From Uranotaenia lowii (Eukaryota > Arthropoda > Insecta > Diptera > Culicidae): a stretch of 64,000 nucleotides of DNA. A program made the position numbers and the translations under genes. The DNA lies in assembly GCF_029784155.1 (NCBI RefSeq), contig NC_073693.1, positions 181,309,802-181,373,801 of the forward strand. Reading direction: 5' to 3'. Under the pieces are notes generated by a model. That model saw nothing but the letters and a program-made list of their open reading frames with translations. It was not told where the DNA came from and did no database searches. This document shows positions 14,601-28,755 of this stretch, in pieces. The first letter of the stretch is position 1, and every line of letters starts with the position of its first letter.

Positions 14601-14941
14601 CAGTGAAACTCGATGGAGCAGCTTTACGTGATAGTTGGCGCTTGTCACAAACTTTGGTCGATATGTTTTGGCTCAGATGGATTCGAGAGTATTTACCAGT
14701 GATTGCTCGTCGCACGAAATGGTTCGACCCAATCAAACCTTTAGAAGCCGGGGATGTCGTCCTTATTGTCAACGAAAAAAGACGAAATGGTTGGGAACGC
14801 GGATTGATAATAGAAGTCGTTAAAGGAGCAGATGGGCAAGTACGGCAGGCATACGTGCAAAGCGGAAATGGAATTATCCGTCGACCAGCAACGGTACTAG
14901 CTCTGCTGGATGTTAGTAGTTCAACAGAAGGAAGTTCTTGA
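8633..14941 (+). CDS. BEL/Pao gag-pol polyprotein with N-terminal PHD finger
   Basis: The 2102-residue frame starts 26 bp after the 5' LTR and ends 27 bp before the 3' LTR. Order of domains: a PHD finger with C4HC3 ligands C23, C26, C38, C41, H46, C49, C65 and C68; a charged coiled-coil-like stretch (about 90-140); a DUF1759 gag-like region starting near residue 474 (LPNFSGDPEEWP); CCHC-type cysteine clusters (about 690-760); a Pao-type aspartic protease with FLDDGSSST near 815; reverse transcriptase with the YVDD box near 1232; RNase H (about 1420-1530); and an integrase with its HHCC zinc site near 1735 and the D, D and E catalytic residues in GIDYFGP, YSDNGTNF and GGAWERM. Every catalytic signature is present. 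No envelope-like frame is seen. A single fused gag-pol frame is normal for this superfamily. Confidence 0.97.
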   Translation: MENNGMLSNPDQLTCAEIATGNCHLCSGSDSLDNLVGCDECSVWAHYGCAGVSSAVEATDRSWKCERCKSKSNSEVPNKPKSRCSKRSSRAELELQKLKEEKDLQLKALEEEEKARREFQQKKTQIEAEYLRKKYVCIEASEEGSVKSRSSQGRSKQIVENWLEKSPTEPTPEFELPAQLSADHLPRLTDNIRSEKSIIPNVGTPEQCSLIPTSSSTPHSRQIRPTARTQPAPLISQDLRNYLDVIPPIVSGTTNTRLVPRVSFPNQGTFPKPAPNVASLGSWEAFNSISLSGKSLNQPPNAHGSPLSTITEESRLSDELQLNHAQSIPNCTPISLNFPSLPSQGDTLSQMRLPFTHSVEYQAGYAMPRAPQLLIDASASASGNTFRPNISPITQPGSKVTWVSYPGTAVPIPSVSVNSPMLPTAILHDAGPTTGDMFPQNTNLSLNPFKTNQVERSCGPTSAQLAARQTMQCRDLPNFSGDPEEWPLFFCTYKNSTEMCGYNNAENLARLQRCLTGQARESVKSQLLSPALVPEIIETLQMCYGRPELLIDAMLMTLRNTPCPKHENLQSIITYGLAVKNTVAYMMNAELVDHLSNPSLLKELVGKLPTQFQIEWSRFKRQSTKVNVATFGEYMSELVAVTADLVTPKNTGSLEKVGKTSRNNQKLFLHSDVQDTNTQETAIDDIAHQKACAYCVDPAHQVANCQLFQALDIDGRWKAIKRKGMCWTCLVPHKKWPCRSNKECRVDGCRSRHHVLLHSPSGTKPKDISTQAQQKPPSETAHQNHHLTSSEAMFRYLPVTVFGPDKKIDTYAFLDDGSSSTLVEGSLAKELGVSGPRDTLWLTWTDNISREERESQRISLEISGRGMDNKFKIENIRTVKQLKLPSQSFDYLKMQKKYSHLKGLPLESYFDAVPKIIIGIDHVHLLTTLRVREGHSGDPVGTKTRLGWSVFGKQKEFELDEVGLNFHMESDQSAVGEDQSLHELMGNFFSLEDQVEHSTRETASEIRAREILEKTTKRIGKRFETGLLWKYDYRCFPDSYPTAERRLRGLEKRLAKDPQLEENVRQQVASYIEKGYAHLATNEELEQTNPDHVWYLPLGVVRNPKKPEKIRLIWDAAARTNGVSLNDMLVKGPDMLTSLPAVLTRFRQRNIAITGDIREMFHQVRIRSEDKQAQRFLFRNNPKTLPQIYVMDVATFGATCSPCIAQFIKNKNAEQYAETLPEAAEAIINGHYVDDYLESLDTPEEAVERMKQVQYIHRMGGFELRNFLSNSEEVLEELGVTNQLIDKSLLLDPGKDREEVAERVLGMIWKPKTDTFTFGTAVPPGIEPLITGGTIPTKRQVLRTIMSLYDPLGLVAHFIVHGKIMMQEIWKYGASWDEPIPDELQASWIQWTGLLRKLNEVSVPRCFFPGMKFLSSTELQLHVLVDASEAAFASVAYLRIVDNDTPRCALVAAKTKVAPLKPLSMPRSELQAAMIGATLMSNVVKMIKLPVTKRFLWTDSLTVLSWLRTDSRRYHSYVSYRVGEILTKTTVSEWRFVPSKLNVADDATKWGNGPSFSPECRWFTGPDFLHQSEEMWPKDRSCSPPRDELKTVFLNHHGHLRIPLVVFANFSRWDRLLRSMAYVVRAGKKFKKIPASGPITAAEFQAAETFLWKEVQAEVFAEEYAILENNKNKNEQLPIPKSSQLYKLSPYIDEDGVIRMNSRIGAANFAPFEAKYPIILPKNHHLTYLLVNSYHRCYLHCNNETVCNEIHQRFRIPNLRVVVRHVANNCPLCRIRRAKPKPPMMAPLPTGRLAPYTKPFTHTGIDYFGPILVKQNRSLVKRWGALFTCLTIRAVHIEIVHSLSSNSCIMAIRRFVARRGSPLSFYSDNGTNFKGASNILTAELREVHEKCAITFTNASTQWNFNPPVAPHMGGAWERMVRSIKVAMNAIGEHPRNPCDEVLETVALEAEAIVNSRPLTYVPLGNTDAEALTPNHFLLYGEKCITQPIRPVKLDGAALRDSWRLSQTLVDMFWLRWIREYLPVIARRTKWFDPIKPLEAGDVVLIVNEKRRNGWERGLIIEVVKGADGQVRQAYVQSGNGIIRRPATVLALLDVSSSTEGSS

Positions 14942-14967
14942 TCGCCAGAACTACACGGGTGGGGGAA

Positions 14968-15541
14968 TGTTGCGGACCACTGAACATGCGTAATGAGCGA
15001 GACGTGAGTTCCGAGCGATCTCACCACGAATTGGAAATGTCAGCGCGGCGGATCTTCGAATAGCATATACAACTGTCAACAGGAGCATAAAAAGTAGCTA
15101 ACGAGTTTATGATCAGTTGTACTCAAGAGGAAGTCAGTGAATTGTATTTTGAAGTTGTAAGAATTTATTACCATAACATTGAACCATATTATTAAGCTTT
15201 TCTATCTAAATATTAGGGCCTAGACGTGGAAGATTTGTAGTGTCAGTTAGGTGTAAATTTATAAACATCTTTCCCCAACTGGTAAGAACTCTGGATTCTG
15301 TTGTTATAGTGCTTGCAATCAACTGTTGTATTTCGATAGATACTCAACTGCTGCAGCTGAACAAGGGTTTGCTCACTAACAGTACGACAAAATATTTACA
15401 ATAGCCAGAAAAACACTAAAATGTACGTATACACTGTAAATCCTCGGTCCGACCCTAAATTAATTAATAATCTAATATATTTTAGTTTTGAAGCTATTGC
15501 TGTCAGAAATACAGTGATTTTTCTTAGTCCAATCCGGAACA
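14968..15541 (+). repeat. 3' LTR of the BEL/Pao element
   Basis: This 574-bp copy is at a constant offset of 6934 bp from the 5' LTR and appears identical to it. It is followed by the target duplication ACGAT at 15542-15546. It would supply the polyadenylation site of the genomic RNA. Confidence 0.95.
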
Positions 15542-15546
15542 ACGAT

Positions 15547-20780
<5,234 letters not shown>

Positions 20781-22083
20781 AATGAATCAAAGCAATCGAA
20801 AGATTCCTTTTAATTCAACCACGGTAAATGAAAAGTTCATATACCAGTATTTCGATAGCAACTTACTACCTTCTTCAGTGAACGTTTTCGATTGATGAAT
20901 GTGTATCGTTTCCCTCCCTTATATTGTCCGGGTTAGGTAAGCTACTACTAGGTAGCAGAAACCTCCGAATGCTCGGCAGTTGTGCCGTTGTCTGTTTTTT
21001 GGGTCTACCTACCCTATTCTGGGTGTTTTCTGGTAGTGCTAAATTATTTTCTACCCGCTTTTGGGCATTGTCAGGTAAATTATTGTATTTCTTTTTACCT
21101 AAGAATTTGAACAACCAAGTGTGCCCTGGTCCGGAGTCTCCGTTTAAGAGATGAACTGATTTTTCATTGAAGATTTCAATGCTTTCAGCAACATCCAATT
21201 TAAGCGAATTACTATTCAAAGACCGGATCAGCGAGACATTTCCTCGATCAATAGAGTGACCAGATTCACACATGTGTAAAGCTACTGCAAATCTAGGATT
21301 CTGTGAAGGAAGAATTTTCTTCTTTGAGTCAGATCTAGCTATAGCCATGTGTTCCTCGAATCTATCAATCAACTTCCTTTTGGTTTGTCCAATGTACACC
21401 TTATCACAGTCGGAACAACTGATTTTGTACACACCAGATCTATGAAGGAGCTCCACTGGATCTTTTGTCGATCCTAAGATGGATTTCAGTTGATTATTAG
21501 AGCTAGTGAACACTAGTTCAATATCAAACTTTGTCAACTTGTGTCGCAATTCGACTGCGTTGACACTGTTGAACTCCATGGACCTTCGTTGAAACTCCTT
21601 CTGAACAGGAGTTAAAGTAGTGAAAGATTTCCGTTGAAGCAATCTTTCTTTTTTCCTTATGATGGCTTGAATGGATCTACTTTGGTATCCATTTTTATTA
21701 GCCGTTTGGAAAATATATTGAAGTTCCTTTTCTCTTCCTTCAGTTGATAGGGGAATGGAGTTCATCCGATGGATCATGTGGTGGAACGCCGCCATCTTAT
21801 GCTGGAACGAGTGGTTCGAGGTGCTCGGTATTACCCTCATGGTGTTTGTCGGCTTTCTGTAGATTTCGAATTGGAATAGGCCATCATCTCTCCTTACCAG
21901 AACATCCAGGAAAGGTAATTTCCTGTCTTCTTCTATTTCGCAAGTGAATTTAATATTCTTATGCAAACCGTTTATGGATGTTAGAAGTTCTTCTAGAAAA
22001 TCTTTGTTTACTACACAAAAAATGTCATCGACGTATCTCCACCATTTTTCGGGTAATAAATCTTGATTTTCAAGAGTCTCCTC
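20781..22083 (-). mobile_element. Penelope-like element fragment, left arm of a palindrome
   Basis: This 1303-bp arm is the reverse complement of 22089-23391, with a 5-bp spacer (22084-22088). I saw one substitution in the coding part (about position 21287; Phe versus Ser). The copy is truncated at its 5' end inside the reverse transcriptase, and its 5' end faces the palindrome centre. Confidence 0.92.
20875..22083 (-). pseudogene. Penelope-like RT C-terminal part plus GIY-YIG endonuclease (left copy)
   Basis: The frame reads WWRYVDDIFCV (RT catalytic motif), the conserved LPFLDVLV region and YRKPTNTM, as in Penelope-like RTs. A linker follows, then a GIY-YIG endonuclease (SGVYKISCSDCDKVYIGQT, with KLIDRFEEH). 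RT motifs before the YVDD box are absent. The open frame extends past the palindrome centre to 22194, but those first residues are read from the antisense of the other arm and are not Penelope protein. The copy cannot encode a working enzyme. Confidence 0.9.
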
Positions 22084-22088
22084 ATTTG

Positions 22089-23297
22089 GAGGAGACTCTT
22101 GAAAATCAAGATTTATTACCCGAAAAATGGTGGAGATACGTCGATGACATTTTTTGTGTAGTAAACAAAGATTTTCTAGAAGAACTTCTAACATCCATAA
22201 ACGGTTTGCATAAGAATATTAAATTCACTTGCGAAATAGAAGAAGACAGGAAATTACCTTTCCTGGATGTTCTGGTAAGGAGAGATGATGGCCTATTCCA
22301 ATTCGAAATCTACAGAAAGCCGACAAACACCATGAGGGTAATACCGAGCACCTCGAACCACTCGTTCCAGCATAAGATGGCGGCGTTCCACCACATGATC
22401 CATCGGATGAACTCCATTCCCCTATCAACTGAAGGAAGAGAAAAGGAACTTCAATATATTTTCCAAACGGCTAATAAAAATGGATACCAAAGTAGATCCA
22501 TTCAAGCCATCATAAGGAAAAAAGAAAGATTGCTTCAACGGAAATCTTTCACTACTTTAACTCCTGTTCAGAAGGAGTTTCAACGAAGGTCCATGGAGTT
22601 CAACAGTGTCAACGCAGTCGAATTGCGACACAAGTTGACAAAGTTTGATATTGAACTAGTGTTCACTAGCTCTAATAATCAACTGAAATCCATCTTAGGA
22701 TCGACAAAAGATCCAGTGGAGCTCCTTCATAGATCTGGTGTGTACAAAATCAGTTGTTCCGACTGTGATAAGGTGTACATTGGACAAACCAAAAGGAAGT
22801 TGATTGATAGATTCGAGGAACACATGGCTATAGCTAGATCTGACTCAAAGAAGAAAATTCTTCCTTCACAGAATCCTAGATCTGCAGTAGCTTTACACAT
22901 GTGTGAATCTGGTCACTCTATTGATCGAGGAAATGTCTCGCTGATCCGGTCTTTGAATAGTAATTCGCTTAAATTGGATGTTGCTGAAAGCATTGAAATC
23001 TTCAATGAAAAATCAGTTCATCTCTTAAACGGAGACTCCGGACCAGGGCACACTTGGTTGTTCAAATTCTTAGGTAAAAAGAAATACAATAATTTACCTG
23101 ACAATGCCCAAAAGCGGGTAGAAAATAATTTAGCACTACCAGAAAACACCCAGAATAGGGTAGGTAGACCCAAAAAACAGACAACGGCACAACTGCCGAG
23201 CATTCGGAGGTTTCTGCTACCTAGTAGTAGCTTACCTAACCCGGACAATATAAGGGAGGGAAACGATACACATTCATCAATCGAAAACGTTCACTGA
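22089..23297 (+). pseudogene. Penelope-like RT C-terminal part plus GIY-YIG endonuclease (right copy)
   Basis: This copy has the same protein as the left arm apart from one residue (NPRS instead of NPRF before AVALH). It is truncated at the same point. The open frame appears to start at 21978, but codons before 22089 come from the opposite arm. Both copies keep full-length 3' coding ends and the same 3' flank up to 23391, so they derive from one truncated template or from an inverted duplication. Confidence 0.9.
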
Positions 23298-23391
23298 AGA
23301 AGGTAGTAAGTTGCTATCGAAATACTGGTATATGAACTTTTCATTTACCGTGGTTGAATTAAAAGGAATCTTTCGATTGCTTTGATTCATT
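22089..23391 (+). mobile_element. Penelope-like element fragment, right arm of the palindrome
   Basis: This is the mirror copy of 20781-22083, head to head with it and of exactly the same length. The right boundary is where similarity to the left arm stops, after GATTCATT. Target duplications are not evident. Confidence 0.92.
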
Positions 23392-23789
23392 TATCAGATT
23401 TTCCCAACACCGGTGTACGGCAAAAGTGTTGAGATGTATGTGAAGTAAACCATCAAAATTTCTAACTCCATCTCAACCAGTGAACTTGCTCTAAGGAAAA
23501 ATTATCTACACGGACACGAAAAACTACCTACTTTTGAATACTTTTGATTTAAAACGTCGCTTCAGTGCAGGAACTCACTGATGACTTAAGGCACAACAAC
23601 CTAAAAGTAAATATGATTTACTTCGTAAATTTTTGGAAAAAAAAAGAAAAAGTAGAAAAAATCATAAAATTGATTTTAAGCGCTGTTTAAACAGGACTTC
23701 ATATTCTAAACCAAAGTTTCTATATTTCAATAGTGAATTTATTCACTATTTTTCAATTTCCTTATTTTAACATTGTTTTACTTAAATTT

Positions 23790-25490
23790 TTCAAAATTCA
23801 AAAATTCTTTTTGTTACGGATGGAACCGGATCTGCCACGATAATGGTACTCGGGAGTAGTTCCCGTGCTGCCATTGACCCCACTTCCGGACGACGGGATC
23901 ATCCTGTTTCAATTATTATTGCCATTGCTGCTGCTGTTTGAAGGTTGACTGGCTGTGCCCCAGCGATCCGCCGGGTCCGTGATTTTTTTGGTCATCTATT
24001 GCTGCTGCTGATGATGCTGCAATCTGCCAATAATGTATTCCGGTAGAGTGTCACGATCAAATTAGACCAGCTGTTTCAGATCGTACACTGTAAATTTTTG
24101 CCTCGATTTCCAGCAAAAAAAATGCTGGAAACGTTCAGCAATCCAAATTTTTGCTGGAAACCAGCAATCGGTTTTCGAATTGCTGGATTTTTCAGCATTC
24201 GGTTATGTGCTTGTCATTTTTGCTGAAAAATCAGCAATCGGTTTTCAAATTGCTGGACTTTCCAGCAATTGATCCAGTTTGCTGGAAAATCAGCAATCGA
24301 GTTGTCAATTTGGAGTTTGTTTTTGTTTCGTACGCTGAAGTAAGGTGAGATTCTATTTTATGAATTAAGGTTAAATTAATATAATTATTTTATTTTCCTC
24401 TATATTCTAGCAACCAGGCATCAAGTCAAGGGTAAGTTTTAATTGTACAGGTAGATATTCCATAGAAGATACTAATCAAAACTATTTTTACAGGTGGCGG
24501 ATGATCAACATTTTGGCACAAAGCGGCCACGCCAGAGCCGGTGTTAAAAAGTTGTAAAAAAAAGTTTTTTTTTGGAAAATAAATTAATCCCTTATTGAAA
24601 ATGGGAGAAAATAATTGTTTTCATTGCTTATTATATGCACAACCAATATTAAACTTTAATTTTGAATTAAAATATAAATTTCATACTAAATATTGCCGGT
24701 TGTGTTGAAATAGCTGGTTTCCAGCAATCTGGATTGCTGATTTTCCAGCAATTTGAATTGCTGGAAACCAGCATTAACGTTTGCTGTTTTTTCCAGCAAT
24801 TGAAATTGCTGGAAATTTTGCTGGAAAGTCAGCGCGACAAAAACCAGCGAAATTTTGCTGGTTTCCAGCAAAAAAAAAATTTGCTGTGTAGTTGACGTTC
24901 CGAGAATGCCGACGATTCCATATATCCGTGGGATGGGTTGCGTCCCGTTGGCTGCGTGTTGAGGAGGTGGCGGGGATTTGTTCTGCGAGGATGATGGACC
25001 TTTCAATCGAACCGATCCTCCGCTAATTATATTTTGTACCTATGACGGATCACTGCTATCATTGGTCTGGTTTTCTTTTTCCAGTTGTTTTGGATTGACC
25101 TGGTCAAAAAATTCCTTTCCTTTAATTTGCTAGCAAAATTTATTTAAATTAGGACTAACCAATTCATTGGTTGGCAAACTGTTTCGGATCTCCCGCTTAT
25201 TGGGCCGACACAGCTGAAGAGGCAGGTCATCCTCGGCTAAGTAGAAGGCAGCCTTTCCGTCACTTGAAATAAAAAGAAAATTGTAATATTACCCGGGACG
25301 GCATATTTTCTGAAACATTTAAAAGACAAATAATAAATAGATAACTTACCCAGAACTTTTTCCGATATTGTGCCGTGACCTGTAGCCAAATTTGTTATGA
25401 ACGGACGGCAGGCTTTGGAGGAAAACATTACAAAATTCGGACAATAATTCACACGCGTCTAAAGAAAACAAAATGTCTGACTTTGCAGTG
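23790..25490 (-). pseudogene. Multi-exon, non-transposase reading frames inside element B
   Basis: Read right to left: an acceptor (TTTTCTTTAG) precedes an open segment including CRPFITNLATGHGTISEKVL, followed by a GTAAGTTATC donor (about 25355). A 17-base mini-exon (about 25295-25311) lies between good splice signals. The next acceptor (ATTTCAAG) precedes DGKAAFYLAEDDLPLQL ... PTNELV (about 25150-25263). A proline-rich segment (KSPPPPQHAANGTQP, about 24890-25006) is then cut by element A. Beyond it, Q/N/S-rich segments end in TPEYHYRGRSGS and a stop near 23800. The layout looks like exons and introns of a host-type gene. I do not recognise the protein, and exact exon joins are unproven. Confidence 0.4.
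24086..24888 (+). mobile_element. TA-flanked element A with CAGCAA subterminal repeats
   Basis: The ends are CACTGTAAATTTTTGC (left) and the inverted CACAGCAAATTTTTTTTTTG (right), with TA at 24084-24085 and 24889-24890. Both subterminal zones (about 24105-24300 and 24708-24875) are packed with direct and inverted copies of TTGCTGGAAA / CCAGCAATT. In the middle are exon-like pieces: acceptor TATATTCTAG, a 20-base exon, donor GGTAAGT, then acceptor TTTTTACAG and a last segment that stays open to a stop near 24550, followed by AATAAA. The encoded peptide is unrecognised. Confidence 0.65.
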
Positions 25491-25682
25491 GGTACTTTCA
25501 ACTTAATTCGAGTTCATGTACCTACGAAGTGAATTCAATGTACCCAATAAAACTACGTACTTTGGGCTTAATGCCCATCAACCCAGCAGTGAGTAGTCCA
25601 GTGGGTAGTTTGATTTTGTCCGTGTAACAACAAGGAATCTTGAGAGCACTTGCAACGGTTCAGGTGTAAATATTGGTTTTAA
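24811..25682. repeat. Left arm of an inverted segmental duplication (partner 27653-28534)
   Basis: About 870 bp are repeated in inverted orientation at 27653-28534 with few differences. The repeat includes the inner edge of nested element A, the right half of element B, its TA, and about 55 bp of outside flank. Because flank and nested insertion are both copied, this is a duplication of a locus and not two independent insertions. Confidence 0.85.
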
Positions 25683-27652
25683 GTTTTGTTTATTGTTTGT
25701 TTATTGTTTATTTCTTAATCCATCGGACCAAAGATCTAAATGGATGTGATGGGAAAAGCACAAGGCACAAAAACCCATCAGTGGAGATACAATAATTAAC
25801 AGAATGTAAAAACTAACACTACTGATTTACAAAATAAAAGCAATACTAAGATCTAACATCAAAACAGAATACAAAACAAAAAATAACTTAGCATTGTAGC
25901 TCGAAAGCGGTTCACAAACATATCACTCGTTAAATTAAAATCGAATTCACTACATACATTGTTGAATACTGCACACATGGAGCGAATAGGCTCATTCTGA
26001 CCGTAGAGTGTTCGATGAAATCCTAGCCGTAGAAATTCTCGCGTTCTCAGTTGTCTAGGCACCACGTTGAAGTCGACTCTCGCAAGAATGTTTGGCGCAT
26101 CGATGTCACCGAGCAGCAATTTTCCAACAAACGCCGCCTTCAAGTATTCACGTCGGTTAGCGAGGGTATCCAGATTCTACCAAGAGCATCGCTGTGAATA
26201 CGTAGGAGATTCTTCCGGGACTGGCCAGGGGCGAATTCGGAGGGCTGAGCGAGTAAATTTGGATTGTACGGATTCGATTCTACTGACCCAGGTGTCATGG
26301 CTAGGGCACCAGACGACTGCCGCAGATTCCAGGTGCGAGCGAACTAATGCACAATATAGAGTTCGTAGACACTGTGGATTTGTGAATTCCCTAGTGGTTC
26401 GCAAAATAAATCCTAAAGTCCTATTCGCTTTGGCTACGACGTAATTTAGTTGATTTTCAAATGTAATTTTGGAATCCAACAGTACACCTAGATCCTTCAC
26501 AACGGAAACTCGTTCAAGAGTGAAATCTTGGAGAGTGTAATTCCAAGTCAGTTGATTTTTTTTCCGAGTAAAACTGATTACATTGCATTTCGCCACACTG
26601 ACCGTTAAGCAATTCAATTTACACCACTCCAGAAATTTACTCAACATTTGCTGCAATTCCAAACAGTCGCTGTAGCTTTCAATTTTCCGATAAATTTTCA
26701 AGTCATCAGCATACACCATTCTACACCCGGATGGAAGAGCGTATGTTACATCGTTGTAATAAATAAAGAAAAGAAGAGGTCCGATGTTGCTGCCTTGTGG
26801 TACTCCTGAGTTATTCTGGAACACATAAGACTCAGCATTTCCTAGCCGAACAATGAGAGAACGATTTGTCAAGAACGATTCAAACCAAAGAATTAGTCCT
26901 TCTCCGAGTCCGAGATGTTGAAGTTTTGCTAGGAGCAAACGATGGTCAATGCGGTCAAAGGCGGCCTTTATATCAGTATACACTGTGTCAACCTGACCCC
27001 CTTTTTCCATAATGCGAATGCAGAATGAAGTGAACTCCAAAAAGTTCGTGTTCGTCGAACGTCCAGGATAAAATCCGTGTTGATCAATAGAGATGTACGA
27101 CTTAGCTGCATAAAAAAGTCTCTGTGATACCAGAATTTCTAGAACCTTCGAACAGGCACAGAGAGAAGTAATTCCCCTGTAGTTCGTTATGTCGTGCTTA
27201 TTATTTTTCTTATGAACTGGGAACATAAACGACTTCTTCCAAGCATTTGGAAATTTACCGGTGCGAATGGACAGGTTGAAGATAACTGAGAGTGGCTTCC
27301 ACAAAGCGTCTACACAATATTTTAAAGTATTGGCCGGAATGCCATCAGGTCCCACAGTCGACGACGGTTTTAGCTTAGATATAGCTGTTTTAACTTCTCC
27401 CTCCGAGAAAATAATTCCTGTAAGATTCAGCATGTTGTTAGGAACGTACCGAAGGGCTCTTGCGATTTTAGTGGACGTGGCGTTCGAAGTACTGAATACA
27501 CTGGCGAAATGTTCAGCAAAAAGATTACATGTCTGTTTCAAATTAGTCGATTTGCAATGAAAGTGTTTCCGTTTTAAATTTGCTCATACACCGATGGGGA
27601 GTGGGTGTTTTAGCCGATTCTAAAATTTCAAGTTGTGCAAAAACTGGTATAT
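25683..27652 (-). mobile_element. 5'-truncated Jockey/CR1-group LINE
   Basis: The minus-strand LINE lies between the two arms of the inverted duplication. Its 3' end is an A-rich tail with repeated AAACAATA units just inside 25683. The 5' end is truncated within ORF2 near 27560-27650. The boundaries are taken from where arm similarity stops, so they are approximate. No clear target duplication is separable from the inverted arms. Confidence 0.8.
25865..27541 (-). pseudogene. Jockey/CR1-like ORF2 fragment: reverse transcriptase
   Basis: RT motifs in order: SSTVGPDGIPANTLK, PVHKKNNKHDITNYRGI, HGFYPGRSTNTN, VYTDIKAAFDRIDH (catalytic D), NSGVPQGSNIGPLLF and MVYADDLKIY (catalytic DD), then VVKDLGVLLDSKITF. 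The frame breaks near 26180 after FTRSALRIR and continues in another frame (KAAFVGKLLLGDIDAPNILAR ...) to about 25865. The endonuclease and ORF1 are missing. At least one frameshift is needed, so the copy is dead. Confidence 0.88.
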
Positions 27653-28534
27653 TTAAAACCAATATTTACACCTGAACCGTTGCAGGTGCTCTCAAGATTC
27701 CGTGTTGTTACACGGACGAAACCAAACTACCCACTGGACTACTCACTGCTGGGTTGATTGGCATTAAGCCCAAATTACGTAGTTTTTATTGGGTACTTTG
27801 AATTCACTTCGTAGGTTAACCTACATGAACTCGAATTAAGTTGAAAGTACCCACTGCAAAGTCAGACATTTTGTTTTCTTTAGATGCGTGTGAATTATTG
27901 TCCGAATTTTGTAATGTTTTCCTCCAAAGCCTGCCGTCCGTTCATAACAAATTTGGCTACAGGTCACGGCACAATATCGGAAAAAGTTCTGGGTAAGTTA
28001 TCTATTTATTATTTGTCTTTTAAATGTTTCAGAAAATATGCCGTCCCGGATAATATTACAATTTTCTTTTTATTTCAAGTGACGGAAAGGCTGCCTTCAA
28101 CTTAGCCGAGGATGCCCTGCCTCTTCAGCTGTGTCGGTCCAATAAGCGGGAGATCCGAAACAGTTTGCCAACCAATGAATTGGTTAGTCCTAATTTAAAT
28201 AAATTTTGCTAGCAAATTAAAGGAAAGGAATTTTTTTGACCAGGTCAATCCAAAACAACTGGAAAAAGAAAACCAGACCAATGATAGCAGTGATCCGTCA
28301 TAGGTACAAAATATAATTAGCGGAGGATCGGTTCGATTGAAAGGTCCATCATCCTCGCAGAACAAATCCCCGCCACCTCCTCAACACGCAGCCAACGGGA
28401 CGCAACCCATCCCACGGATACATGGAATCGTCGGCATTCTCGGAACGTCAACTACAAAGCAAATTTTTTTTTGCTGGAAACCAGCAAAATTTTGCTGGTT
28501 TTTGTCCCGCTGACTTTCCAGCAAAATTTCCAGC
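27653..28534. repeat. Right arm of the inverted segmental duplication; partial element B
   Basis: This mirrors 24811-25682. It starts in shared flank, enters element B at 27711 (TA at 27709-27710, end CACGGACGAAACC), carries the same exon-like segments on the plus strand (27884-28105), and stops at 28534 inside the nested element A sequence. One donor-like GTAATA of the left copy reads ATAATA here (about 28050). Confidence 0.85.
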
Positions 28535-28755
28535 CCATTACTCAGTCGACTGAGTTCTTGTCGCCCGAGCCAATCTACGGTTGTGAGTTTGAGCCCAACA
28601 GTGAACCTAAAGCACAGTTTCGCCGGATTAGTTTTCCAATGCCGATTCACTAACTGAATCGTTAAAAAAAAGTCGCGAACGACATAAAAATGTTAAAATG
28701 ATTAAAATCGAAACAAAAAATATATACATACCTAATGCAAATACCATTTTGAATA

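Larger units (their letters stand above)
8034..15541 (+). mobile_element. Complete BEL/Pao LTR retrotransposon
   Basis: The element is bounded by two 574-bp LTRs that begin TGTTGCGGACC and end GGAACA. It is flanked by the 5-bp duplication ACGAT (8029-8033 and 15542-15546), as expected of BEL/Pao integrases. Read side by side, the two LTRs show no difference, and the internal frame is open throughout, so the insertion is very recent and may still be active. A purine-rich tract (GGGTGGGGGAA, 14957-14967) sits directly before the 3' LTR as the polypurine tract. I do not see a conventional TGG-starting primer-binding site immediately after the 5' LTR. Confidence 0.97.
23509..25624 (-). mobile_element. 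TA-flanked DNA element B with exon-like cargo
   Basis: The ends are CACGGACACGAAAAACTACC (left) and the inverted CACGGACAAAATCAAACTAC (right), with TA at 23507-23508 and 25625-25626. Subterminal repeats of ACTACCCACT/ACTCACTG type lie inside both ends. Element A (24086-24888) is nested in it. No transposase is recognised. On the minus strand there are several splice-site-bounded open segments (see the separate entry). It resembles a non-autonomous TIR transposon carrying part of a gene. The superfamily is unassigned. Confidence 0.65.

Noticed and set aside
21978..22194. N-terminal methionine and first ~37 residues of the two Penelope frames
   Set aside because: These residues are read from the antisense of the opposite palindrome arm. 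The true element sequence begins at the palindrome centre in each direction.
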